Below are positions 55,755 to 63,908 of a stretch of DNA of 64,000 nt, piece by piece. A program made the position numbers and the translations under genes. Source of the DNA: Sorangium aterium (lineage in GTDB: Bacteria > Myxococcota_A > Polyangia > Polyangiales > Polyangiaceae); the NCBI RefSeq assembly GCF_028368935.1, contig NZ_JAQNDK010000001.1, positions 434,001 to 498,000 on the forward strand, given 5' to 3'. Position 1 is the stretch's first letter, and each line of letters opens with the position of its first letter. A model generated the notes under the pieces. It was not told where the DNA came from. It was given only the letters and a program-made list of their open reading frames with translations, and ran no database searches.

Positions 55755-56654
55755 GTGCTGACCTTACCGAGAGAGCCTCGCCCCAGCCTTGACCTCGTGA
55801 AGGACGCGATCGCGGCGTTCGCGCTCAAGGGCCGCGGGCGCGCCCGCCCGGACGATCTCGACGCGCGCGATCCGGCGTTCATCGCCCGGGTGCTCCCGCT
55901 GCTCGGCTTCCTCTACGACGACTACTTCCGCTGCGAGACCGAGCTCGAAGAGCAGCTGCCCGACGGCCCCTTCCTCGCCGTGAGCAACCACAACGCGATG
56001 ACGGGAATGCCCGATATGTACTGCCACATGACGGCGTTCTGGCGCCTTTATGGGCCATCGCGGCTGTCCTACGGGCTGATGCACGATCTCCCGTTCAACG
56101 TCCCGAAGGCCGGCGCCTGGCTCAACGCCTGCGGCGCCATCGCGGCGAGCCCGGAGAACGGGCGGCGAGCGCTCGCCCGGGGCGCGGCGGTGCTGGTCTT
56201 CCCCGGCGGCGATCTCGACGCGTGCAAGCCGACCTCGGCGCAGTACACGATCCGCTTCGGCCGGCGCCGCGGCTTCGTCCGGCTCGCCATCCGCGAGGGC
56301 GTGCCGATCGTGCCGATCGTGAGCGCGGGCGCGCACCAATCCCTCTACATCGCCACGGACGGGAGCAGACTGGCCAGGTGGCTCCGCCTCCCCGAGCTCG
56401 CGCGCTCGAACGTGGCGCCGCTCGGCCTCGCCCTGCCGTGGGGGCTCATCGTCGGCATCCCGATCCCCCATGTGCCCCTGCCGGTGAAGATCCACACGCG
56501 GGTGCTCCGCCCGCTGCACCTCGGGCTCCCGAGAGAGGCCGCGAGCGACCCGGACGAGGTCGAGCGCGCATTCGCGCAGATCGTCGCGCGCATGGAGGCC
56601 GGGCTGGACGAGCTCCGGACGGCGGGCAGGCACGGTCTGTTCCCGCGTGGTTGA
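55755..56654 (+). CDS. Glycerol/lysophospholipid acyltransferase-like protein
   Basis: 299 residues. LAVSNHNAMTGMPD resembles the acyltransferase NHxxxxD box, but the Asp is eight residues after His79 instead of five. FPGGDLDA takes the place of FPEGTR, as in the DGAT/MGAT-like branch. LPWGLIVGIPIP and other hydrophobic stretches suggest membrane association. It should move acyl chains from acyl-CoA/ACP to a glycerol-type acceptor. The start is GTG 55755. A 16-bp repeat array begins at its stop codon. Confidence 0.78.
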   Translation: MLTLPREPRPSLDLVKDAIAAFALKGRGRARPDDLDARDPAFIARVLPLLGFLYDDYFRCETELEEQLPDGPFLAVSNHNAMTGMPDMYCHMTAFWRLYGPSRLSYGLMHDLPFNVPKAGAWLNACGAIAASPENGRRALARGAAVLVFPGGDLDACKPTSAQYTIRFGRRRGFVRLAIREGVPIVPIVSAGAHQSLYIATDGSRLARWLRLPELARSNVAPLGLALPWGLIVGIPIPHVPLPVKIHTRVLRPLHLGLPREAASDPDEVERAFAQIVARMEAGLDELRTAGRHGLFPRG

Positions 56655-56724
56655 TGGGCCGCAGGGTTGATGGGCCGCGCGGTTGATGGGCTGCGTGGTT
56701 GACGGGCCGCGCGGTTGACGGGCG
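56649..56724. repeat. 16-bp tandem repeat array starting at a stop codon
   Basis: Four and three-quarter units of ggttgatgggccgcgc-type sequence run from 56649 to 56724 (56649-56664, 56665-56680, 56681-56696, 56697-56712, partial). The TGA stop of the acyltransferase gene is inside the first unit. Units differ by 1-3 bases. Each carries tgatggg or tgacggg, so every unit could end translation in that frame. Confidence 0.85.
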
Positions 56725-56893
56725 AACCGCAGGAGAGTGGCGGCGCGGTGGCGTGCGTGGCGTCCGGAGCGCGCCCGGGGCCCGAGCGGGCAGCGCGCGG
56801 CGCTCCAAAACCAGCGGGCGCGCGACAAAGGGCGCTGGGCCTCGCGCAGCGCTCGGAAAACCGAGTCCGTTCATGTAGGCTTGAGCGCCAGCC

Positions 56894-58321
56894 GTGACCC
56901 CCGACCGCACCGCGCAGCTCCTCGCACCGCTGGCCCAGCCGGGAGAGCTCATCGCAGCCAAGTACCGCGTCGAGCGGGTCGTGGCCATCGGCGGTATGGG
57001 CGTCGTACTGGCGGCGCGCAACGAGGATCTCGACCAGAAGGTCGCCATCAAGATCCTGCGCCAGGACGCCCTCGCGAACCAGGAGGCCGTTACGCGCTTC
57101 CTGCGGGAGGCGAGGACGGCGGCGCGCCTGTCGGGCGAGCACGTCGCGCGCGTGTTCGACGTCGGCACCACCGAGACCGGCGTGCCCTTCATGGTGATGG
57201 AGTTCCTGACCGGGCTCGATCTCCAGCAGGTCATCGATACCCACGGTCCGCTGCCCATCCAGGACGCTGTCGACTACGTACTGCAGGCCCTCGAGGCCGT
57301 GGCCGAGGCGCACGCGGCCGGCGTCGTCCACCGGGACATCAAGCCTTCGAATCTGTTCCTCGCCGAGCACACGGACGGCACACGGCACATCAAGGTCCTC
57401 GATTTCGGCATCTCGAAGGGGCAAGGCCTCGACTCGCCGGCGGAACCGGGGCTCACGTCGACGAAGCAGGTGATGGGCTCGCCCGGGTACATGTCGCCCG
57501 AGCAGATGATGGCGCCGAGGACGGTCGACGGGCGCGCCGACGTCTGGTCGTTCGGTGTGCTGCTCTACACGCTGGTGACGGGCGAGCCGCCATTCCAGGG
57601 CGAGACCGTCGCCGCGGTGATGGCGAACATCCTGCACCAGCCGGTGCCGCGGCTGCGCGACAAGCGCAGCGACGCGCCCGCCACGCTGGAGCGCATCGTC
57701 TCGCGCTGCCTGGAGCGCGACGTGAGCGAGCGGTACGCCAACGTCGGCAAGCTCGCGCAGGCCCTCGAGCCGCTCGGGTCGAGCTTCGCGAAGCTCTCGA
57801 CCTCGCGCATCCAGAGCGCGATCGGCGCGGCGTCGCCGGCCGGACAGACGTTGCTCAACTCGCGGGCGGCCGAGGACAGCGACAGGCTGTCCGGCGCGTC
57901 ATGGTCGCACACGAGCAACCGGCGCCGCTCGCGGCGCAGGCTCCTCGTCGCCGCCGGCGTGGCCGCGCTGGTGGCCAGCGCGGCCGGGGCGGGCATGTGG
58001 CTCGTCGCGAGCGTGCACGTGGCGTCGCAGGCGCCGAGCGCCGCCGCGTCACGCCAGCCCGAGCGCGCCGCGGCCGACGCGCTCGGGCCCGAGCCGCCCG
58101 CCGCAGCGCCGAGCGCTCCAGCCGCGACCGCCAGCGCAACGACCGAGGCGTCGAGCTCGGCGGCGCCGCCGGCGTCTGCGCCGAGCGCGGCTCCCACGGG
58201 CAGCGCTGCGGCCGACGCGCGCCCGAAGGCGACCGCCTCCGGAGCGCCGCTCAAGCCGGGCCACCCGCCGAGACAGCCGAGGTCGATCAGCGAGGACGAG
58301 ATGCTGAGGAGCCGCCATTGA
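56894..58321 (+). CDS. Hanks-type Ser/Thr protein kinase with transmembrane helix
   Basis: 475 residues. The kinase domain (about 24-290) has GGMGVVLAAR, catalytic Lys53 in VAIKIL, HRDIKPSNL with Asp148, DFGISK with Asp170 and SPGYMSPEQ, so it should be active. One helix near 355-378 follows a basic RRRSRRR stop. The outer part is Ala/Ser/Pro-rich with no domain and ends ISEDEMLRSRH. The start is GTG 56894. Its stop overlaps the start of the next gene (TTGA), giving a coupled kinase / TPR / propeller unit. Confidence 0.94.
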   Translation: MTPDRTAQLLAPLAQPGELIAAKYRVERVVAIGGMGVVLAARNEDLDQKVAIKILRQDALANQEAVTRFLREARTAARLSGEHVARVFDVGTTETGVPFMVMEFLTGLDLQQVIDTHGPLPIQDAVDYVLQALEAVAEAHAAGVVHRDIKPSNLFLAEHTDGTRHIKVLDFGISKGQGLDSPAEPGLTSTKQVMGSPGYMSPEQMMAPRTVDGRADVWSFGVLLYTLVTGEPPFQGETVAAVMANILHQPVPRLRDKRSDAPATLERIVSRCLERDVSERYANVGKLAQALEPLGSSFAKLSTSRIQSAIGAASPAGQTLLNSRAAEDSDRLSGASWSHTSNRRRSRRRLLVAAGVAALVASAAGAGMWLVASVHVASQAPSAAASRQPERAAADALGPEPPAAAPSAPAATASATTEASSSAAPPASAPSAAPTGSAAADARPKATASGAPLKPGHPPRQPRSISEDEMLRSRH

Positions 58322-59358
58322 GATCGTTACGAGCGCGACACGCGGGCGCATGGCTCGCGCTGCTCTGTGGGACCAGCCTGACCTCACCGCTCCTGGCGCA
58401 GCCGACCGCGGCGGACAAGGCGCTCGCCGAGGGGCTGTTCCAGGACGGCAAGAGGCTCATGGACGAGGGCAAGCTCCAGGAGGCCTGTCCGAAGCTCGCG
58501 GAGAGCCAGCGCGTGGATCCAACGGTCGGGACGCTGCTGAATCTGGCGGTTTGCCACGAGAAAGAGGGCAAGACGGCCAGCGCATGGGCCGAGTTCACGG
58601 AGGCGTCCTCGCTCGCGGCGAGCGCCGGGCAGCAGGATCGCGCCCAGTTCGCGGCCAAGCGCGCGTCCGAGCTGGAAGCCAGGCTGACGCGCCTCGTCCT
58701 CGACGCGGCGCAGGCGACGCAGACGGCTCCTGCGATGACAATCACGCTGAACGGCAAGGAGCTGAGCGCCGCCGCGGCCGCGGGCTCGGGCATCCCCGTG
58801 GATCCGGGCACGGCGACGATCGAGGCCAAGGCGCCGGGCAAGCAGCCCTGGTCGCAGCGGGTGACGCTCGACCCCGGGCCCAGCACGACGCGGGTGACCA
58901 TCCCGCCGCTCGCGGACGTCGCCGTTCAGGCGGCGAAGGCGGCTCCCCCTGCCCCGCCGCGCCCGCCGCCCGCCCGTCCGGAGGCCGCGAGGCCCGAGGC
59001 GACAGGCAACCCGATGCGCGCGCTCGGCTTCGTCGCTGGCGGCGTCGGCATCGCCGGGCTGGGCGTGGGGGCGGTGTTCGGGGTGCTGACGATACAGAAA
59101 GCGGGTGATGTCGAGGAGGGGTGCAGCGGCAGCTTCCGCTGCAGCCGCGCGGACGTCGAGGCGAACGAGAGCGCCCAGACGAAGGCGATGGTCTCGAACA
59201 TCGCGATCGGCGCGGGGCTGGTGTGCCTCGGGGCGGGCGTCGCGATGGTCCTGATGTCCCCTCGTTCACAGGAGCGGGCTGCCGCGGTCGAGCGCGTGTG
59301 GGTCGCGCCCAGCGTCGCTTCGGACGGGGGGCGCGTGGTGCTCGGAGGCCATTGGTGA
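58318..59358 (+). CDS. Secreted TPR-type protein with two C-terminal helices
   Basis: 346 residues. The start is TTG 58318, overlapping the kinase stop, with GAGGAG 9 bases before it inside the kinase gene. A signal peptide ends about SPLLAQP. A TPR-like helical pair follows (ALAEGLFQDGKRLMDEGKL, EACPKLAESQRVDPTVG). A PEGA-like beta segment comes next (ITLNGKEL, VDPGTATIEAKAPG), then a Pro-rich hinge and two hydrophobic helices (about 232-255 and 290-312). Such proteins are common next to myxobacterial kinases, as extracytoplasmic partners, but no function is proven. Confidence 0.82.
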   Translation: MRSLRARHAGAWLALLCGTSLTSPLLAQPTAADKALAEGLFQDGKRLMDEGKLQEACPKLAESQRVDPTVGTLLNLAVCHEKEGKTASAWAEFTEASSLAASAGQQDRAQFAAKRASELEARLTRLVLDAAQATQTAPAMTITLNGKELSAAAAAGSGIPVDPGTATIEAKAPGKQPWSQRVTLDPGPSTTRVTIPPLADVAVQAAKAAPPAPPRPPPARPEAARPEATGNPMRALGFVAGGVGIAGLGVGAVFGVLTIQKAGDVEEGCSGSFRCSRADVEANESAQTKAMVSNIAIGAGLVCLGAGVAMVLMSPRSQERAAAVERVWVAPSVASDGGRVVLGGHW

Positions 59359-60416
59359 TGCGAAGCTCGAAGTGCTCTGCCGTGACGCTGGCGCTTGCCG
59401 CGCTCGCGCCGTGCCTCAACGGCTGCGCGGAGATCGCGGGGCTCGAAGATCGCCAGGTGATCCCGCTGCTCGTGATCGCCCAGAACCAGGCAGAGCCTCG
59501 CGCCATCGCGCTCGACGAGGAGGCGATCTACTGGACCAACGGGCGGAGCGACGGGACGCAGGAGAGCTCCACGGGCGGCGCGCTCCGGAGGCAGATCAAG
59601 GATGACTGGGAGGTCGTCGATCTGCTCGAGCCTTCCAGCGAGGCGCCCGAGGCCATCGCGGTGGACGCGGCGCACATCTACTGGTCGAGCACCGACACCC
59701 GATATGCCAACGAGAACTGCATGGGCACGGGGAGCACACGTGACAAGCTGCTGAGGCTGCCGAAGGACGCCAGGTTCCCCGCAGCTCCCGTGACCGCCGA
59801 GACAACCCTCTGGCAAGGTTGCGGCAAGATAAGCACCCTCGTGATCGGCAGCTCCCGGGTCTACGGAGCGCGGACCTCGGGCCACCGCGTCACGTGGGCC
59901 GACAAGGACGAGAGCGACGAGGGCAGTTACCCCACCGGGGTCTCCGAGCCGAACGGGGCCCCCATCGGCGTCGCGACGGACGGGAACATCGTCTATTTCA
60001 CGGACAAGGCATCGGGGACGATCTTCGTCGACGACGTGGGCAACGACGAAAAGGAGAAGGCCGTCCTCGAAGGTCTCGTGGATCTGGGTCTGATCGTCAT
60101 CGACGACACCAACCTCTACTGGGTCGCCGGGAACAGCGTATGGCGGTACCCGCGGAGCCAGCCGCCTGGCGAGGACCCGGTGCCCCTCCTCGAGGGGCTG
60201 TCGAGCCCGCCCACGGGGCTCGCCGCCCATGGGGACTACCTCTACGTCACCGTCGAGGCGACGGGGACGGTCTACCGGTTCCGCAAGGACACGGCCGGCG
60301 CTCAGGAGGAGATCGCGACGGGTCAGGAGGGGCCGAAGGGCATCGCCGCGGACGGGACGGGCGTTTACTGGACGAACTCCGTTTCGGGACAGATCGTCCG
60401 CTTCAACGACGAGTGA
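59358..60416 (+). CDS. Propeller-like lipoprotein
   Basis: 352 residues. ATG 59358 shares a base with the stop of the TPR gene (TGATG). The lipobox LAPCLNGC is followed by repeated strands of the NHL/DUF5050 type: AIALDEEAIYWTN, AIAVDAAHIYWSS, GVATDGNIVYFTD, LIVIDDTNLYWVA and GIAADGTGVYWTN. This gives about five or six blades of a beta-propeller. Such lipoproteins probably bind a ligand or partner outside the cell; as third gene of the kinase unit it may be the sensor. Confidence 0.85.
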   Translation: MRSSKCSAVTLALAALAPCLNGCAEIAGLEDRQVIPLLVIAQNQAEPRAIALDEEAIYWTNGRSDGTQESSTGGALRRQIKDDWEVVDLLEPSSEAPEAIAVDAAHIYWSSTDTRYANENCMGTGSTRDKLLRLPKDARFPAAPVTAETTLWQGCGKISTLVIGSSRVYGARTSGHRVTWADKDESDEGSYPTGVSEPNGAPIGVATDGNIVYFTDKASGTIFVDDVGNDEKEKAVLEGLVDLGLIVIDDTNLYWVAGNSVWRYPRSQPPGEDPVPLLEGLSSPPTGLAAHGDYLYVTVEATGTVYRFRKDTAGAQEEIATGQEGPKGIAADGTGVYWTNSVSGQIVRFNDE

Positions 60417-60471
60417 CGCGCAGCCGCCAGCCAGGCGGCCTCCCCGCGCGGGCCGCTGGGCCCTCCTGGGC

Positions 60472-61296
60472 TCAATCGATCTGCAGGTGGTAATGCGGCG
60501 GCCGCGACTCCTCGAGCGCGAACACGCCCCCGACCTCGTCGACCCCCTCGAGGAAGGCGCGCTTCTCCGCGGGCGTCATGTCCCGGTTCCGGATGTCGAC
60601 GGCGCCCTCCCGGAGGTGCGCGGAGATGAACACGCCGCGATCGATCTGGGCGCGGATCACCCGCTCGAGGGCGGCGATCATGGCCTCCGGCGGGTGCTCG
60701 GCCGAGCGCTGCTCGTCGTAGGCGCTCTTGATCTCGCGCACCGCCGTCTTGTCCTTGTAGAGGCCGAGGACGTCGGCGCCGTGCCGGAAGAGCTCGTGCA
60801 TCGCCTCGGCCTGTCGCGCGGGATCCCGCGTGCCGCTCGTGACCACGAGCTCTTTTCCGGTTCGCCGGAAGTAGGCGGACGCGATCTTCTCGACCTTCTG
60901 CTCCACGGCGGGCGCGAGCTCGACGCCAGGCAGGAGCACGTAGCGGCGCTCCTCGTCGGCCTCCGCCGGCGCCGCGCCGGGCGCCGGAGCCCGCGCGGGC
61001 GGCTCGGCGTCGGAGGCCTCGGCGTCGGAAGCTTCGGCGTCGGGGGGCTCGACCTCGTCGTTCTCCTGGACGTGCAGCGAGAGCACCCTGGCGGCGGGGC
61101 CGTCGGGCACCCAGAAGCCGAACCCCACCTGCGCGCCGAGGGCGGGGGCGGTCACAGGCGGGCGTGGCGTCCCGACCAGCTCTGGCGCCGGCGCGGCCCG
61201 GGAGACGCAGCCGCCCGCAGCGAGCACGAGGGCGATGACGACGGCGCGGCGAGCGCCCTGGAGAGCAGAAGAGCGCGAGCACAACATGCGAGCCAC
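60472..61296 (-). CDS. M15-like D,D-/D-carboxypeptidase lipoprotein
   Basis: 274 residues. AGGAGG lies 6 bases before GTG 61296. The signal ends LVLAAGGC. A linker with DAEAS repeats is followed by the M15/VanY-like domain: LVVTSGTRDP, the zinc pair His227/Asp234 in SAHLREGAVDI (spacing H-x6-D as in M15) and the third ligand in PPHYHLQI near the end (His268 or His270). The enzyme probably trims peptidoglycan stem peptides. It lies 9 bases after the DUF2914 gene and shares its transcript. Confidence 0.78.
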   Translation of the reverse strand: MARMLCSRSSALQGARRAVVIALVLAAGGCVSRAAPAPELVGTPRPPVTAPALGAQVGFGFWVPDGPAARVLSLHVQENDEVEPPDAEASDAEASDAEPPARAPAPGAAPAEADEERRYVLLPGVELAPAVEQKVEKIASAYFRRTGKELVVTSGTRDPARQAEAMHELFRHGADVLGLYKDKTAVREIKSAYDEQRSAEHPPEAMIAALERVIRAQIDRGVFISAHLREGAVDIRNRDMTPAEKRAFLEGVDEVGGVFALEESRPPHYHLQID

Positions 61297-61305
61297 GGGC
61301 GCCTC

Positions 61306-62034
61306 CTACTTCGTGATCGTGAACGAGGCGCGCGCGAGCTCCTTGCCCGCCGCGTCGCTGACCGTCACCGCCCAGAGCCCCGCCGAGCGCGCCTTCCGCG
61401 TGGCAGCCCACGTACGGAAGCGCCGTTGCGCGCCGACCGCGAGGGGGATGCGCAGGGGCGCGCTGCCATCGGGCGGCGTGAAGGTGACGCTGATCTCCGA
61501 GGTGGCCTGGTCCTTGTTCGAGAGCTCGACGAAGGCGTAGAGGCGGTCGATCTCCGCGCTCGCGAACGAGGTCGCCGGCTCGAGCGGCTCGCGGCCGGCG
61601 ATGCCCTTCGAGACGACGAGCCGCATCACCTGGAGCTCGGGCGCTCGAGCGGCGCCCTCTCCCACGCCGCCCTGCGCCGCGCCGGCGGCCGTGCGCCCCT
61701 CCTGAGCCGACCCCGACCTGCGGCGACGCTCCCGTGCCGGGCCGCGGGCGGGCGACGCGTCCGCCGCGTCGCTGCGGCGCTCCTCCGCGGCAGCGCCGCT
61801 CGCGGCGGCCTGGGCCGCGTCCGGTCGCGCCTCTCCCGCCGCGGCCGCGCTCGCCTGCCCCTCGGCCCTGCCGCCCGGCCTCGCCTCTGCCAGGCGGTTC
61901 AGCGCGGGAAGCTCTTCCCGGGAGATCCGCGCGATCGCCTCGCTCGGATCGCTGCAACCGAGCCCCGCCCCGCCGAGAGCGGCGGCGGCGAGCGCCAGGA
62001 CCATGGTTTTCCGTGTCGTTCCCCGGGTGTCCAC
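61306..62034 (-). CDS. DUF2914 lipoprotein
   Basis: 242 residues. The signal (LGGAGLGC) is followed by about 100 residues rich in Ala/Arg/Glu/Gly and then DUF2914: VSKGIAGREPLEPATSF, IDRLYAFVELSNKD, ARSAGLWAVTV and ELARASFTITK at the end. DUF2914 proteins are envelope proteins of unknown role. It precedes a putative peptidoglycan peptidase by 9 bases, which suggests wall-related work. The start is GTG 62034, whose TTRKT n-region fits a signal peptide; ATG 62004 is possible. Confidence 0.82.
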   Translation of the reverse strand: MDTRGTTRKTMVLALAAAALGGAGLGCSDPSEAIARISREELPALNRLAEARPGGRAEGQASAAAAGEARPDAAQAAASGAAAEERRSDAADASPARGPARERRRRSGSAQEGRTAAGAAQGGVGEGAARAPELQVMRLVVSKGIAGREPLEPATSFASAEIDRLYAFVELSNKDQATSEISVTFTPPDGSAPLRIPLAVGAQRRFRTWAATRKARSAGLWAVTVSDAAGKELARASFTITK

Positions 62035-62184
62035 ACCGACGAGGTGCCACGATTCAGCAGAGGGGGCGAAAAAACGGCAACCCGACGGCCAGCGGCCCCG
62101 CGGCCCGCGCCGGACTCACGAGGGATCGTCGCCGCACGCTGAACGTGGGGTCCGGGGCGCAGCCATCTCGAGGTTCCGAGATTT

Positions 62185-62203
62185 CATCAGGGAATTCCTG
62201 ATG
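62185..62203. repeat. 7-bp inverted repeat (catcagg / cctgatg)
   Basis: catcagg-gaatt-cctgatg spans 62185-62203, in an AT-richer spacer between the DUF2914 start (62034) and the 64-residue orphan gene end (62281), both minus strand. It could end the orphan transcript or act as an operator. Confidence 0.35.
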
Positions 62204-62280
62204 TATGGCAGCACCGCGTCGCGGCGTGCCAACGCTCCGGTGGGAGCCCACGTCCGCGAGGGGCCTCGCGGCGCTCCGGG

Positions 62281-62475
62281 TCAGTGCTTCGGACGGGACC
62301 GACGCGGACCGTTGGTCGACTCGCCCTCTGGCGTCGTACCGAAGCTGGTGATCGCGCTGTCTTCGATCATCAGGATGAGCAGGCCCCCGCTCGCGCCTCG
62401 TGCCGTCTTCGCCCGGGATCCCTGGCTTGTCTCCCGCGACGAGTGGTCCGAGCTCTCCGCTGCGATCCGCTTCAT
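62281..62475 (-). CDS. Orphan 64-residue protein
   Basis: 64 residues from ATG 62475, which has AAGGAG 7 bases upstream. It begins MKRIAAESSDHSSRETSQGS, has a hydrophobic stretch GGLLILMIEDS in the middle and ends GPRRSRPKH. No Cys, no family. The surroundings (62100-62760) are poorer in GC than most of the window. A leader-core split like a ribosomal peptide precursor is conceivable, but no maturation enzyme is nearby. The ribosome site makes it a credible gene; its function is unknown. Confidence 0.5.
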   Translation of the reverse strand: MKRIAAESSDHSSRETSQGSRAKTARGASGGLLILMIEDSAITSFGTTPEGESTNGPRRSRPKH

Positions 62476-62710
62476 CTCCAACTCCTTCAAGACTTCAGTC
62501 CTGCTGTTCACGCCCCGGCCGGCTGACCTGCGTGGACTTCCGTGCACCGCGTCTGGGGCGAAAACCGAACCGGGCGCGAGAACGCCAATATTCGCAGAAT
62601 AGTCACGGACTCGACTGAAAATCACCTGGAAAGCGCCACGCCCGGCGGATTCGTTCCGGCAGAGGCTCGAGCGTCGGTTTCCACTTCCACTTCTACTTTC
62701 ACCTGGATCT

Positions 62711-62732
62711 ATCGAGATTTCATCGAGATTTC
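62711..62732. repeat. 11-bp direct repeat (atcgagatttc)
   Basis: atcgagatttc occurs at 62711-62721 and 62722-62732 in tandem. The shared core gagatttca also appears at 62179 (ccgagatttcatc). The copies sit just upstream of the end of the zinc-ribbon gene, in the AT-richer gap; regulatory role unproven. Confidence 0.45.
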
Positions 62733-62763
62733 AGCGGAGGTCGCGAGGTGGCGCGACAGGGAT

Positions 62764-62997
62764 TCAGCGGCGGCCGAAGCCGGGCAGCTGGCGGGTCGCG
62801 GCCACCACCTCGTCGCAATCGATACAGCGCATGAGCCCGTCGACCAGCTCCATGCTACCGAGGCTGCCGCACTCCGGGCAGCGGTTGGCGAGCTGGTGCT
62901 TGCTCTCCTCGCAGAGCCGGCTCTGCTCCGCCTCGGCCTCCGCCTCGACACGGAAGATCTCGGCCGGCGTGCGCGCCTCTCGCTTTCGGTCATCCAT
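62764..62997 (-). CDS. Small zinc-ribbon protein
   Basis: 77 residues from ATG 62997. An acidic helix (EIFRVEAEAEAEQSR) is followed by a zinc-ribbon with CPEC and CIDC, spaced by about 18 residues, and the end ATRQLPGFGRR. Proteins like this bind nucleic acid or act as structural adaptors. Its promoter is presumably in the gap before the lipoprotein gene upstream. No ribosome site is obvious. Confidence 0.72.
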   Translation of the reverse strand: MDDRKREARTPAEIFRVEAEAEAEQSRLCEESKHQLANRCPECGSLGSMELVDGLMRCIDCDEVVAATRQLPGFGRR

Positions 62998-63093
62998 GGC
63001 GCGCAACGTATCATGTGCTCGGCGCGCGCTGCGAGCGCAGCGCGCCGCGCTCGCAGCGCGCACGGCCGCGCGGCCTCTGGGCCTCTCGATCGC

Positions 63094-63687
63094 TCACCGC
63101 GCGGACTCGATCATGCTCCGGAACGCCGACCGCGCCGACTGCACGGTCTCGTCGGGGCCGACGATCCTGAAGAACCAGTTTCCGCCATCCGGCGCCCTCA
63201 CCGCCGCGCCGATGAGCCGGTAGTCGTCCTTCACCATCTCCACGGGCGATCGCTTGCGGGCGCCGGACTGCGGCCCGAGCGCGATCTTGTAGGTGCCGGC
63301 CACCTCGACCAGCTCGACCGGCATGCCGCGCACCTCGAACGACGCGCGTTTGGCCTTCGCCCCGACGTCGCCATCGAACTGCGCGAACCACTCGTCGAAG
63401 CGCGCGTCGACGTCTCCTTTGCTCCCCAGACCGAACGAGAGGACCTGCACCTCGGCGTCCTCCTTGTCGTTCGCCGCCCTCGGCACCTTGTAGAGGGCCT
63501 TGCGCGAGCCGTCGCGCGGCACGTCGAGCGCGGCCCAGCTCCCCGGAACGTCCCACGCGAGCCGCGCGGCGGCGGGCGCGCTGGAGACGGCCGGCGGCGG
63601 CTCCGGCTCCGCCGGGGTCCTCGAGCAGGCCGAGACCGCGAGCGCCATCATCGCCGCTCGAGCGAACGACACCCGGCGTCGGAGCAT
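63094..63687 (-). CDS. Lipoprotein of unknown function
   Basis: 197 residues. The signal (MMALAVSAC) is followed by a short Pro/Ala linker and a folded domain starting AWDVPGSWAALDVP, with alternating strands (KALYKVPRA, VQVLSFGLG, FEVRGMPVELVEVAGTY, WFFRIVGPDETV) that resemble small extracytoplasmic domains of the LpqN/PsbP-like kind. No catalytic motif. It diverges from the kinase gene that starts at 63909. Confidence 0.72.
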   Translation of the reverse strand: MLRRRVSFARAAMMALAVSACSRTPAEPEPPPAVSSAPAAARLAWDVPGSWAALDVPRDGSRKALYKVPRAANDKEDAEVQVLSFGLGSKGDVDARFDEWFAQFDGDVGAKAKRASFEVRGMPVELVEVAGTYKIALGPQSGARKRSPVEMVKDDYRLIGAAVRAPDGGNWFFRIVGPDETVQSARSAFRSMIESAR

Positions 63688-63908
63688 GGAGGCGGTTCTA
63701 CCACCGTGCCCTCCGTCGAGGCGCAGGATTTCGATACCCCGCGCGGCCGGGAACCGCGATCCTCTCCTCGGGCGACGAGCCGCCCGAACGGGGGACGTTG
63801 CGCTCGCAGGAGGGACCCGGCGCGATCCGAGCCCAGGCTCAGGTGTAAGCCCTCGGCCTTGCTCGCACGTAGAAGAGACGCCCCGGCCAGGGAGAGGAGA
63901 CGGCGCGC

